This document shows positions 56,518 to 64,000 of a stretch of DNA of 64,000 nt, one piece after another. The stretch is from Gracilibacillus timonensis (lineage in GTDB: Bacteria > Bacillota > Bacilli > Bacillales > Amphibacillaceae). Position 1 is the stretch's first letter, and every line of letters starts with the position of its first letter. The notes beneath the pieces are model-generated. The model was given only the letters and a program-made list of their open reading frames with translations, did no database searches and was not told where the DNA came from. The translations under genes were made by a program, and so were the position numbers. The stretch is taken from positions 124,001 to 188,000 of the forward strand of contig NZ_FLKH01000010.1 in NCBI RefSeq assembly GCF_900086715.1. Reading direction: 5' to 3'.

Positions 56518-57231
56518 ATGTGGAATAAATCGTTACCCTTATATAAAGAGGTTGCCAACAAAATAAAAGAAGACATCATCTCTTCACAACTAGTTGCTGG
56601 AGATATGATACCTTCTGAGGCAAAGCTTTCGGAGATGTATCAAGCAAGTAGAGTCACTATCCGACATGCGATCAAATTACTAATAGACGAGAATTTACTT
56701 TATCGAATTCACGGAAGTGGAACCTACATAAAAAAAAATAAAATGGAGTACGATATTTTAAATATGGAGAGTTTTACTGCTGAAATGATTGAGAAAAATA
56801 CAGATTTTTACAACGAAATCTTGGCATTCAATTACACACTCCCTACTCCATATATCCAAAGCCTATTAAAACTTGATGATGATGAAAAAATCTTTTTTGT
56901 TAAAAGACTACGCTATGTCAATGAGGAACCTTATATATTAGAAGAGTCTCATATACCAGCAAAACTTCTTCCTGAATTATCTGTTGATATTATGAGACAA
57001 TCCTTGTATGAACACATTCACAAAAAAGGTTATCAAGTCAGCCAAAGACAGGGTGAGTTAGAACCAATCATGCCTGATAATGATTTGATTGAGTTATTCC
57101 AACTAGATAAGCAAGTCCCTATTCTATTAATGAAGCATCATTCGATATTAAAGAATGATATTATGTTTGAATATACAAAAATATATTTCAACCCTGATAA
57201 ATATACATTCAAACTAAATTATTCAATATAA
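56518..57231 (+). CDS. GntR/HutC family regulator with UTRA domain
   Basis: The 237-residue protein has the GntR winged helix (PLYKEVANKIKEDIISSQL, then PSEAKLSEMYQASRVTIRHAI) and a UTRA effector domain (about residues 90-235). This is the NagR/YvoA type that binds glucosamine- or GlcNAc-6-phosphate. It is divergent from the EIICB-nagB genes. Start ATG 56518; an upstream TTG at 56497 has no site. ATACATGTATTATATTT-like words repeat in its promoter (56430-56486). Confidence 0.87.
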   Translation: MWNKSLPLYKEVANKIKEDIISSQLVAGDMIPSEAKLSEMYQASRVTIRHAIKLLIDENLLYRIHGSGTYIKKNKMEYDILNMESFTAEMIEKNTDFYNEILAFNYTLPTPYIQSLLKLDDDEKIFFVKRLRYVNEEPYILEESHIPAKLLPELSVDIMRQSLYEHIHKKGYQVSQRQGELEPIMPDNDLIELFQLDKQVPILLMKHHSILKNDIMFEYTKIYFNPDKYTFKLNYSI

Positions 57232-57238
57232 TAGCTCA

Positions 57239-57283
57239 CACCATAAATAACCTTTGGCATGATTGTAACGGTTATTTATGGTG
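57239..57283 (+). terminator. Terminator of the GntR gene
   Basis: CACCATAAATAACC and GGTTATTTATGGTG, a perfect 14-bp stem with a 17-base loop and AATTT tail. Confidence 0.85.
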
Positions 57284-57489
57284 AATTTAAATAATTTGTA
57301 CTAAACTCGTATTCATTTTTATAGTATAAATCTTTTCATTAATCGTGTCTCTGATATTGTCATATAAACTGACACTGTTTTTTTAAATGGCATATCTCTA
57401 GGTAAGACATTTCTGATAATCATAAAAAAGAATTGGTGTAGTCTGAACCTAAACCACAAATAATCACTTGACCATATTTTTTCTACCCA

Positions 57490-58980
57490 TCAACTAGAAA
57501 AAGCCGAATCATTAAACATCCGTGTCTTCTCCATCCTCGTTCGATAATGAGGTGAAGTTAAGAAAGGGCGCCCTTTTTGACATACTAATTGTCCATTCTC
57601 CGTTAACCCCTTATCCCTTTTCTCTAAAATGGAGACAAGACGCTGCCGCCATTTATCTAACTTAGATGCGAAGACTGGCTCTTCCGACAAATCTTCACAT
57701 TCATAGGGGTCATCCTGTAGGTGGAATAGCTGCTCCATCCCTGTACGCGGGAACCAAATGTATTTATAAACACCATCGGTTAGATACTGCATCTCCTGCT
57801 CCTCGGCATAACATGTGCTGTGTTCTCCATGCAGGTATTCTCTCCATGGTACTTGCTCCCTTTTTATTAAAGGCACCATACTTTTCCCATCCACGCTTTC
57901 CGGTATGGCTAATGAGACACTGTCCAATATCGTTGGCATAATATCTTGCAACGAAACCGGTTCACTTACCTTTTTTTCCATTGGGGTATAAGCATTCGGC
58001 AGTTTCACGATTAAGGGGATATGAGCAGATCCTTCGTAAGCATAGGTTTTCCGCCATAAATGATGATCCCCAAGCATATCGCCATGATCAGAAGTAAAAA
58101 TAATCAGCGTATTATCAAAAAGTTTATTTTTGACAAGGTAGGATAACAGCCTGCCAATCTGGTGATCAATATGATGAATCGAACCATAATACCCTGCCCT
58201 GGCACGATGAATCTCTTGATCACTCCTTACACCGCGCCACGTCTCAGGCTTAACAGCATCCTCCTTTACATCGTGCATCGACGCCCACTCACCTACCTTA
58301 GCCTTCGGTATAGCGGCGGCCTCTGCATATCGATGAAAATAATAATCTGGTGCATCGTAAGGAGAATGCGGCCTGGTGAAAGAAGTCTTTAAGAAAAATG
58401 GCTTACTGGGATCACGACGCTGCTTCAAAAAATCCAAGGATTCATTGATCGTCCAATTGGTAGGATGTAAAAATTCTGGCGCATGATACGGACGAGCCAT
58501 CCACGAATTCCAACCAATCCCGTGATCAACAATACCATAATCTCCCGTTTTATTTTTATCAAACCATTGCTTGTAATCGGAATAAAATCCGCGATCGATT
58601 TCCTGATCGGATTCATCCAAGACTGTTTGATGAAAGCCATTCAACGCTCGCTGTGGCCGAAAGCCCATCTTCCCAACTCCTTGAGTGTGATAACCAGCCT
58701 TAGCCAACTCTCCCGGCAATGTATGAGAAAAGCCTACTCCCATTGGTCCTTGACTGCTCCCCACCCCTAATATCCCTGTATGCCATGGGTCCATGCCAGT
58801 AAGTAAAGCAGCTCTCGCCGGCACGCAAGAGGGGCTTGGCGAGTAAGCGTTTTCAAATATGGTTCCCTGAGACGCCAGCCAGTCTAAATTCGGTGTTTCT
58901 ATCACGTCATTGCCATAACAGCCTAACGCGTCCCACCTTTGTTGATCGGTCATAATCAGTAAAACGTTTGGTTGATTCAT
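57490..58980 (-). CDS. Type I sulfatase (Cys-type)
   Basis: Hydrolyses sulfate esters, probably of a glycan. The 496-residue protein has the metal site LLIMTDQQRWDALGCYG, the formylglycine motif C52-V-P-A-R (SPSCVPARAALLTG), FTSDHGDMLGDHHLWRK, and HGEHS. No signal peptide, so it acts in the cytoplasm on imported sugars, as does the GH18 enzyme. The Cys needs conversion to formylglycine by an anaerobic maturase (anSME) or FGE; none is in the window (YfkAB is a different radical SAM family). ATG follows AGGAG. Confidence 0.88.
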   Translation of the reverse strand: MNQPNVLLIMTDQQRWDALGCYGNDVIETPNLDWLASQGTIFENAYSPSPSCVPARAALLTGMDPWHTGILGVGSSQGPMGVGFSHTLPGELAKAGYHTQGVGKMGFRPQRALNGFHQTVLDESDQEIDRGFYSDYKQWFDKNKTGDYGIVDHGIGWNSWMARPYHAPEFLHPTNWTINESLDFLKQRRDPSKPFFLKTSFTRPHSPYDAPDYYFHRYAEAAAIPKAKVGEWASMHDVKEDAVKPETWRGVRSDQEIHRARAGYYGSIHHIDHQIGRLLSYLVKNKLFDNTLIIFTSDHGDMLGDHHLWRKTYAYEGSAHIPLIVKLPNAYTPMEKKVSEPVSLQDIMPTILDSVSLAIPESVDGKSMVPLIKREQVPWREYLHGEHSTCYAEEQEMQYLTDGVYKYIWFPRTGMEQLFHLQDDPYECEDLSEEPVFASKLDKWRQRLVSILEKRDKGLTENGQLVCQKGRPFLTSPHYRTRMEKTRMFNDSAFSS

Positions 58981-59268
58981 GTTATTCTCCTTTCTATTCG
59001 TTTGTTGAAGTGTTTTTCAATTTGCCAAACTTGTCAAAGTAAATTTATGGTAGACCCACAATTAATCTCCTGCCAACAATGTTATTTCAAATTGTTATAT
59101 GGAAAAACACTCCTATTTGGCTTTTTTATCATACCTTCTCATACCATAACTATATCAGTAAGCAATCTTTTTTTCACGTATTGTTTCAATAGGCCTTCTC
59201 CAAACGCACTGCTTAAAAAAACGAACAGTTATCATTCTCCTAATGCTTCACTTTTAATAATCTGGAAA
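58981..59268. other. Gene-free stretch upstream of the sulfatase
   Basis: AT-rich, no coding frame or clear promoter recognised. A frame at 58972-59304 on the plus strand lacks a ribosome site. Confidence 0.4.
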
Positions 59269-59305
59269 AATGATAGCATTTATGCTATCATTAACATACT
59301 ATAAT
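59269..59305 (+). promoter_or_regulatory. Toxin-antitoxin promoter with palindromic operator
   Basis: AATGATAGCA-TTTA-TGCTATCATT (59269-59292) is a perfect inverted repeat that covers the -35 area; -10 TATAAT is at 59300-59305. A bound antitoxin would silence the pair, as is usual for HigBA/RelBE-type operons. Confidence 0.75.
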
Positions 59306-59322
59306 TACAGAGGAAATTTTCT

Positions 59323-59769
59323 ATGAACGAGGCAGCATATCAAATAATATACAAAGGTAACACATCTACTTTCGAGACATATCTTTTACATCAAGCAGAA
59401 CAAGAATTACGAATTGGTAAGGAAGGAATTTGGTGTAGAATTGCTGATATTTACACTAGACAACTCACTATTATTTCTCTTAATCCGTACCCCGATATGG
59501 AAATAGCAGATATTACAGATTTTGACGAAAGTACACCTTCTCTCAAACATATTATAAAAAACACAGAGCATACTAATTTTTACAGATGGGATTTAAAAGG
59601 TGGAAGAACTGGTAATCATCGTATTATCTACGACATTCATAACTACCACAAAGTGATTTTGCTTCATTACTTTGACAAATCTTATAATGGTTTAATAAAA
59701 CAAAGGGATATTCTCCCCGCTGAAAATAACTACGCAAATTACTGTGAGTATGACCCGAATTTATATTAG
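59323..59769 (+). CDS. RelE/HigB-like toxin candidate
   Basis: The 148-residue protein has a C-terminal RelE-like core (GNHRIIYDIHNYHKVILLHYFDKS, then KQRDI), preceded by an N-terminal extension of about 80 residues. RelE-type toxins cleave mRNA on the ribosome. It begins 17 bases from a palindrome promoter, ATG after AGAGGAAA, and is followed 15 bases later by an XRE protein: toxin first, antitoxin second, as in higBA. Catalytic residues are not sure by eye. Confidence 0.7.
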   Translation: MNEAAYQIIYKGNTSTFETYLLHQAEQELRIGKEGIWCRIADIYTRQLTIISLNPYPDMEIADITDFDESTPSLKHIIKNTEHTNFYRWDLKGGRTGNHRIIYDIHNYHKVILLHYFDKSYNGLIKQRDILPAENNYANYCEYDPNLY

Positions 59770-59784
59770 AAGAGAGGGATTAAC

Positions 59785-60075
59785 ATGACCGATTTCTTTA
59801 ATCGCTACGCTCAAATACGTGGTAAACAACAAGTACAGAGCTTACAATTGGAAGGGAAGATTGCCGCACAGATAAAAACAAAACGACAGCATTTACAATT
59901 ATCACAACAACAATTGGCTGATCTGGCAGGTGTCCCAAAATCAACGATTGGTCGAATTGAGGCAGGGCTAACCAGTCCTAAAGTAACTACATTGTTACGA
60001 ATATCACAAGCATTAAATACTTCATTTATCATTGACGGCACTAATGATCCAAAAGATACGACTGTTGGATCTTGA
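59785..60075 (+). CDS. XRE family antitoxin candidate (HigA-like)
   Basis: A 96-residue protein with a Cro/C1 helix-turn-helix (about residues 28-82; LSQQQLADLAGVPKSTIGRIE). The N-terminal 25 residues, including RGKQQVQSLQLE, may wrap the toxin. Second in the operon. ATG follows GAGAGGG. Probably binds the 59269-59292 palindrome. Confidence 0.78.
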   Translation: MTDFFNRYAQIRGKQQVQSLQLEGKIAAQIKTKRQHLQLSQQQLADLAGVPKSTIGRIEAGLTSPKVTTLLRISQALNTSFIIDGTNDPKDTTVGS

Positions 60076-60129
60076 AGACGTTCTATTCGATTAAAAATAT
60101 GATTCCACACATAAAACAGATAATGACAA

Positions 60130-60158
60130 GGCGAATCCATCATGTTAATGGATTCGCC
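60130..60158. terminator. Hairpin between convergent genes
   Basis: GGCGAATCCAT and ATGGATTCGCC form a perfect 11-bp stem; on the minus strand TTGTCATTATC follows. Confidence 0.75.
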
Positions 60159-60163
60159 CAACA

Positions 60164-60589
60164 TTACTCTTCCCAATATTCGATATCATTCTCTTCACAC
60201 CAATTGATAGCGATTTGCCGATATTCCTTATCACGATAGTCAAACCATTGTTGCTCCCAACCGAGGTATTGGACTTCATCCTTAAACCGGCGAAAAGCAC
60301 CTCGACCACGGATCGCACTGGCCAATTTATTTTGGGCGTCACCTTCAGGCATGGCCCAAATAAAGTTCTCCATAATATCATAATCATCAATTTCAAATTG
60401 GGTAGGAAACTTTACATATTTATCTTCCTCATCCGCCTCTAACTCTTCCAGAAAATCTTCTTGTTCGGCTCTTGAAAGTGCATAACCTCCATATAGAATG
60501 AATTCTCCTGTTTCTCTGTTATAATAACAATCCATTTCATCACTTGCTAGTTCAATCGTCTCTATCACAACATCTAATTTTATCTTCAC
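60164..60589 (-). CDS. UPF0158 family protein
   Basis: A 141-residue acidic protein matching the UPF0158 pattern: MDCYYNRETGEFI, then acidic residues, KFPTQFEIDDYDIMENFIWAMP, RGRGAFRRFKDEVQYLGWEQQWFDYRD and AINWCEENDI. Function is unknown. Start GTG 60589 lies after GGAAGGTGAG; the GTG three codons earlier overlaps that site. Confidence 0.8.
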   Translation of the reverse strand: MKIKLDVVIETIELASDEMDCYYNRETGEFILYGGYALSRAEQEDFLEELEADEEDKYVKFPTQFEIDDYDIMENFIWAMPEGDAQNKLASAIRGRGAFRRFKDEVQYLGWEQQWFDYRDKEYRQIAINWCEENDIEYWEE

Positions 60590-60622
60590 CCTACTCACCT
60601 TCCTGTTGCTTCTGATTCTTTC

Positions 60623-61525
60623 TCACCTTTTATCATCAATCATATACAAATCAGCCCAAATCTTCTTTTCATGGTCGCGAAAATAAATCCCCATTGTAGC
60701 ATCTTGATAGATTTCCAGAATAACCGAACGAACCTCGTCACCTCGACGATTTTCTAGTGAAGAAACATTAATTTGTGGGGTTTTCTCATGGTCAACATAA
60801 GCAATTTTTCGATAAACCTTTTCCTTGCCTTGCACCACATCGCCAATATGTGAATGTCCATAAAAATGGACTTTTACCGTTTCAGGCAATGGTAACAAAG
60901 GATCCCATAATGGAAAAGCACGGTTCCCTCCCGCAAAAGCTCCGTGAGAAACGGTAATCACCTTTTTAGAACTCTGGGCAATCTCCTGTCTCAATGCTAA
61001 CAAATCATCTTTTGTATAAGGATATTTCTGCTCATTTCCGTGAACAAGTCCATGCGTAGATATCCACTCGCCCGCTGGATCCCCATGATCGGATAGAAAA
61101 ATAACTTTGTAATCCCCTATGTCTTCGCTAAAGTAAAAGGAGGTTAGCTGATCAATCGTTTTCCATCCTTCTGTGTTTGCCACTGCCTCGTGAAAAAAGA
61201 CGGGCAGTTGTTCAGAGCTGTCTCTATTGTCCCAGATATAATCGAAATCATGATTCCCTAGCACGAACCGCACTGGAATATTCAAAGGCTTAAGCAAATT
61301 CAATTGGATCTCCGTCATTTTTCGCAATTGTTCTTGGTTGTTACCTTCTACCGCATCACCAAGATACCATATGTAATCACAGGTCAGATCTAAAGATTTA
61401 AAGTCATCCACCGCTGTCGACAAGCAATACTCCGCCTGTTCCGGCACCGATTGTTGCAGATCGGAAAACAACCACATTCTATATTTCACTTTGTCTTGTA
61501 AATGTTCGCGCACGTTGTTGATCAT
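60623..61525 (-). CDS. Calcineurin-like metallophosphoesterase
   Basis: The 300-residue protein has YLGDAVEGN (GDxx), FVLGNHDFDY (GNHD), TVSHGAFAG and YGHSHIGD (GHxH), the metal-binding set of the superfamily. The first motif appears as SDLQQ, not DxH, so one ligand may differ or come from elsewhere. No signal peptide. Substrate unknown. ATG follows GGAAGGTGA. About 30 bases before the UPF0158 gene, possible operon. Confidence 0.82.
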   Translation of the reverse strand: MINNVREHLQDKVKYRMWLFSDLQQSVPEQAEYCLSTAVDDFKSLDLTCDYIWYLGDAVEGNNQEQLRKMTEIQLNLLKPLNIPVRFVLGNHDFDYIWDNRDSSEQLPVFFHEAVANTEGWKTIDQLTSFYFSEDIGDYKVIFLSDHGDPAGEWISTHGLVHGNEQKYPYTKDDLLALRQEIAQSSKKVITVSHGAFAGGNRAFPLWDPLLPLPETVKVHFYGHSHIGDVVQGKEKVYRKIAYVDHEKTPQINVSSLENRRGDEVRSVILEIYQDATMGIYFRDHEKKIWADLYMIDDKR

Positions 61526-62684
61526 TTTGTCACCTTCCTATTTAACGGCTATAGTTTACGTAATTCATAAATCATCGCCCATCGGTTGTCATAGATAAAA
61601 CGTCATTTTTTCGTTATTTCCATTATTTTTTGCTTGCCACCTGTATAATCCAGCATATTTCTTAATAGGGAAACTATTTCCTGATAGCGTCTGCGATTGG
61701 TTACAGGCAACCCTATCTAGAATATGATTATCAAACAGTTGTTTCTAAGTCAAGCTGCTTCACTTCTTTTCTGTTGTTAAAGGGCAGTTACTAGTATTGA
61801 TCATGAACATTTCATCGGTTATTGTGTTGCATTGTGATAAGGTTGAATTAAATTATATCAGAAAATATGGATTACTTCTTTACTGATTAAGGATTTTACA
61901 CCATTTACACGTCTGAAGCAGTAGTTTACTCATGGTAGGCTACCTCAATTTTTCTAATATTTAATAATAGAAGAACTGATTATAATGAACTGTTGTGCTT
62001 TAAATGGAAATCGACAGAGGCAATATGTGCGTAAATAAAACCTAAGTAAAAATTAGCCGATTTAGCAAGAGATAACATCAGCATTAACTCAGATAGAGGA
62101 AATCTTTAATAGGTCTAAAAGGATTAAAATGTGATGAATAGAGCAACACATTAAATGCTTTAAAGACCATTTTACAATCATTATTTTCTGTAACTTTTAT
62201 TTTTATTCGCCCCTTCACGAACCATATATGATAAAATAGAACTATAATTAATGAAACGATGGGAAATTAGTCTTGATTTAAGTGATCTATCCCTAAAAAT
62301 TAGCAAAACACCAACCATCGAGCACCCGTTTATAGAATCTATACTTCTAAAAGTAGACTTGAGTGCAAAGTTACATGAAAAAAATGATATGAAATAAGAC
62401 AATATTGCTCATTATTTTTAATATGTACGATATTTTAATTATGAAATAACAAGTAATAGAAAAAAACTGGATACATCGGAACAAAAGCGCTTATTTCGAA
62501 GGACCATTGATTTTTAATCTGATGCTAACCTTAGGCACATGTAATACCAAGGAGGTTAGTACCTCTTACATAATTCGTTTTATTAAGGGTTAATTTGTGA
62601 TTTTTATTCTTTAATTAATAGAAAATTTAGGCTTGCATTCTTATGACTAATACCATTTATAGTACAGGCTTTTTGATGTTTGCT
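61526..62684. other. About 1.2 kb of gene-poor DNA
   Basis: No supported gene. A 48-codon frame from ATG 62251 to TAA 62397 (MKRWEISLDLSDLSLKIS...) has no ribosome site; it may be a fragment. A small hairpin AGAGGT-like inverted word lies near 62552. The stretch looks like decayed sequence before the lone CRISPR repeat. Confidence 0.5.
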
Positions 62685-62715
62685 GTCGCCTCCTTTTGGG
62701 TGCGTGGATTGAAAC
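62685..62715 (+). CRISPR. Solitary type I-C-like CRISPR repeat
   Basis: GTCGCCTCCTTTTGGGTGCG followed by TGGATTGAAAC is a 31-base match in form to type I-C repeats, ending in the hallmark GTGGATTGAAAC. Stem arms CGCCTCC and GGGTGCG pair with one mismatch and one wobble. No second repeat occurs at spacer distance (about 62750) or elsewhere in the window, and no cas gene is present. It is probably the relic of an array. Confidence 0.78.
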
Positions 62716-62823
62716 ATTACATATTAAATCTTGTTCCACTATTCCAGATTATTCTTTGTTCAACAATTGAGCCGTATTGCTTACGACTATCTATAAAAAA
62801 ATATATATTAGAGGAGATTTCAA

Positions 62824-63174
62824 ATGAATATGAAGACAAAGTGGCTTGTTGGTGTTTTACTTATTTTTGCAATAATAAATCTATCTGCTTGTGGCGGATC
62901 TAGTAAGTGGGTAGGAACATATGGAGGAACTAGTACTAGTGGGAGCAAGATAGAAATCACTATCGATAAAAATGGGGCTGCTATTTACAATGAAGGTGGT
63001 ACTGAGTACGAAGGGGAATGGACGGAAAACGAGAATAGTATAGATCTTAATTTTGACGGTCAGGTATCTAATAAATCGGAACCCTTGATCGTTACACTTT
63101 CTTCTGATGAACAGTCTATAACGGTTGAATCTATGAACAGTAGTTGGAATCCAGATCTATACCAAAGAAGATGA
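62824..63174 (+). CDS. Small lipoprotein, hypothetical
   Basis: The 116-residue protein has a lipoprotein signal (LLIFAIINLSACGG, lipid Cys about residue 23), then a beta-rich domain with WVGTYGGTSTSGSKIEITID and YEGEWTENENSIDL, similar to small lipocalin-like or DUF lipoproteins that sense or bind hydrophobic ligands. ATG after GAGGAG. No neighbours in the same unit. Function not recognised. Confidence 0.72.
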   Translation: MNMKTKWLVGVLLIFAIINLSACGGSSKWVGTYGGTSTSGSKIEITIDKNGAAIYNEGGTEYEGEWTENENSIDLNFDGQVSNKSEPLIVTLSSDEQSITVESMNSSWNPDLYQRR

Positions 63175-63274
63175 ATCATAAGAAATAAAATACATATATC
63201 CATATTGAAGATGTTACAATCACAGTCTGTTTATAATTAGCAATCAGGCGCTTTTGTTGAACAAAGAGCAATCT

Positions 63275-63314
63275 GGAATATGGCTAAACTGCTGCGATAG
63301 TCCAGCCATATTCC
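63275..63314. terminator. Perfect 11-bp hairpin between convergent genes
   Basis: GGAATATGGCT and AGCCATATTCC around an 18-base loop. The stretch is flanked by a direct repeat TCAGGCGCTT (about 63245 and 63353), so it might also be a tiny inserted element. Confidence 0.55.
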
Positions 63315-63361
63315 ACTATAAACACTGAATTCCCCAGCTTACTATTTTATACATCAGGCGC

Positions 63362-64000
63362 TTAACCTCTTTTCTTCATCAACTCCCAATGAATAAAATC
63401 AAAAAAATGAAGTTGGCCAGCCGACTCCTGAGCTAATACTTCAGCCCGCTGAAAGACTTCTTCTGCTAAATCTTCATCGCCTATCTTCATGAAAAAGCGA
63501 TGCAAATAACCATATACAGCCAATGACTCGTACTCTACCGTTGACTCTAAGGTTTCCTTATCATATCTTCCATAAAGACGATCTTCCCGCTCCCATTCTT
63601 TGATGATCCAGTCTTCAAAAGCCATATTGACCTGCTCCTTATTTAGTGCAATTAATAACTGATCGACCATATGCGCCTCCCCATCAAATTGATAGGTCTG
63701 GGTAGATAGCTCAAAATACTCCGGATAAAATACAGGATCTCCTGAAGCATTTTCCAAAATCAGACGATTGGCTGCTGCCTCCGGGAAGAATTGAAAGAAT
63801 GCCGGGATTAAGTAGCTTAATGTGATTCGATTGGCGGTCGTTTGGTATTCCCAATCATAGTAATCCACAAATACATCTTTCCATATTTGTGTCTGTTTGA
63901 TCACCATCAACAAATCCTCAGCAAGCTCGTCATATGCTGGCTCAGAAAATGTATCACTTGCTTCTTTTAAGACCTTAATGATTCGTACATCATCAATTAA
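63362..64000 (-). CDS. Hypothetical protein, 5' end outside the window
   Basis: The frame stays open through the window edge, so the true start lies beyond base 64000; an internal ATG at 63913 is not preceded by a site. The visible 212 residues are acidic and helical (TFSEPAYDELAEDLLMVIKQ, RFFMKIGDEDLAEEVFQRAE), with the look of a tetratricopeptide-like or scaffold protein. No family recognised. Confidence 0.6.
   Translation of the reverse strand, partial: LIDDVRIIKVLKEASDTFSEPAYDELAEDLLMVIKQTQIWKDVFVDYYDWEYQTTANRITLSYLIPAFFQFFPEAAANRLILENASGDPVFYPEYFELSTQTYQFDGEAHMVDQLLIALNKEQVNMAFEDWIIKEWEREDRLYGRYDKETLESTVEYESLAVYGYLHRFFMKIGDEDLAEEVFQRAEVLAQESAGQLHFFDFIHWELMKKRG

Noticed and set aside
62643-62903. 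86-codon frame across the CRISPR-like repeat
   Set aside because: No ribosome site, overlaps the lipoprotein start, and contains the usual artefact peptide of a translated CRISPR repeat.

Overview
The window comes from a low-GC Gram-positive bacterium of the Bacillaceae. The support is strong AGGAGG-type ribosome binding sites, many short hairpin-plus-T-tract terminators, a des-desK-desR cold/membrane-fluidity locus, YfkAB, an MhqR box in front of an mhqO-type dioxygenase, a SAM-I riboswitch, and many lipoprotein-dependent ABC importers. Gene content and acidic secreted proteins suggest a halotolerant genus near Gracilibacillus, Virgibacillus or Oceanobacillus. That placement is inferred from style, not from a search.

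Layout. 0-9 kb: DesKR two-component system with its desaturase, radical SAM protein YfkAB, an MhqR-type regulated ring-cleaving dioxygenase, RlmA-type 23S rRNA methyltransferase, a second methyltransferase, and an ABC-F antibiotic-resistance ATPase behind a four-segment transcription attenuator. 9-20 kb: ZIP metal transporter, a SufR-like regulator divergent from Mn-superoxide dismutase, a 7Fe-type ferredoxin, a Cys-rich KTR peptide, the pncA-pncB-nadE NAD salvage operon, a TIGR01777-type epimerase, a candidate type I toxin/antisense RNA pair, a TraB/PrgY protein, a secreted CAP protein and a tyrosine phosphatase. 21-35 kb: a GH1 6-phospho-beta-glucosidase with its RpiR regulator, YdjM, a Na/Ca exchanger, then a GH3 beta-glucosidase, a carbohydrate ABC importer with two tandem paralogous binding proteins, and a LacI regulator with palindromic operators. 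35-39 kb: a SAM-I riboswitch controlling a short-chain dehydrogenase and an NhaC-family transporter, then a D-2-hydroxyacid dehydrogenase. 39-49 kb: an XRE/membrane-protein pair and an eight-gene minus-strand cassette (ROK regulator, asparaginase, complete oligopeptide ABC importer, M17 aminopeptidase). 49-61 kb: a DctM remnant, a broken small gene, a cytoplasmic GH18 enzyme, PTS EIIA, an M20 amidohydrolase, NagB, PTS EIICB, a GntR/UTRA regulator, a sulfatase, a HigBA-like toxin-antitoxin pair, a UPF0158 protein and a metallophosphoesterase. 61-64 kb: about 1.3 kb of gene-poor DNA ending in a lone type I-C-like CRISPR repeat, a small lipoprotein and a gene cut by the window edge.

What stands out. 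(1) A family of about 51-bp stem-loop repeats forms three arrays (10.2, 21.4 and 37.8 kb; 7, 5 and 8 units) plus dispersed one- or two-unit copies near 3.2, 28.3 and 52.4 kb. Stem arms are kept while the core differs between arrays, and paired stem bases change together. Because 51 is a multiple of three, the arrays give long false ORFs on both strands. (2) The ABC-F leader has A:B, B:C and C:D pairings readable directly from the sequence. (3) A 44-residue membrane peptide is opposed at its 3' end by a promoter-plus-terminator antisense RNA unit. (4) A single CRISPR-like repeat lies far from any cas gene. (5) A SAM-I riboswitch drives an unusual SDR plus NhaC transporter pair. (6) One small gene carries an in-frame TGA where tryptophan would be expected.

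The carbohydrate genes suggest a scavenger of beta-glucans and of amino sugars or sulfated glycans: imported disaccharides are split by cytoplasmic GH1, GH3 and GH18 enzymes, and NagB feeds glucosamine-6-phosphate into glycolysis. All functional calls are from sequence reading alone, with no database search.
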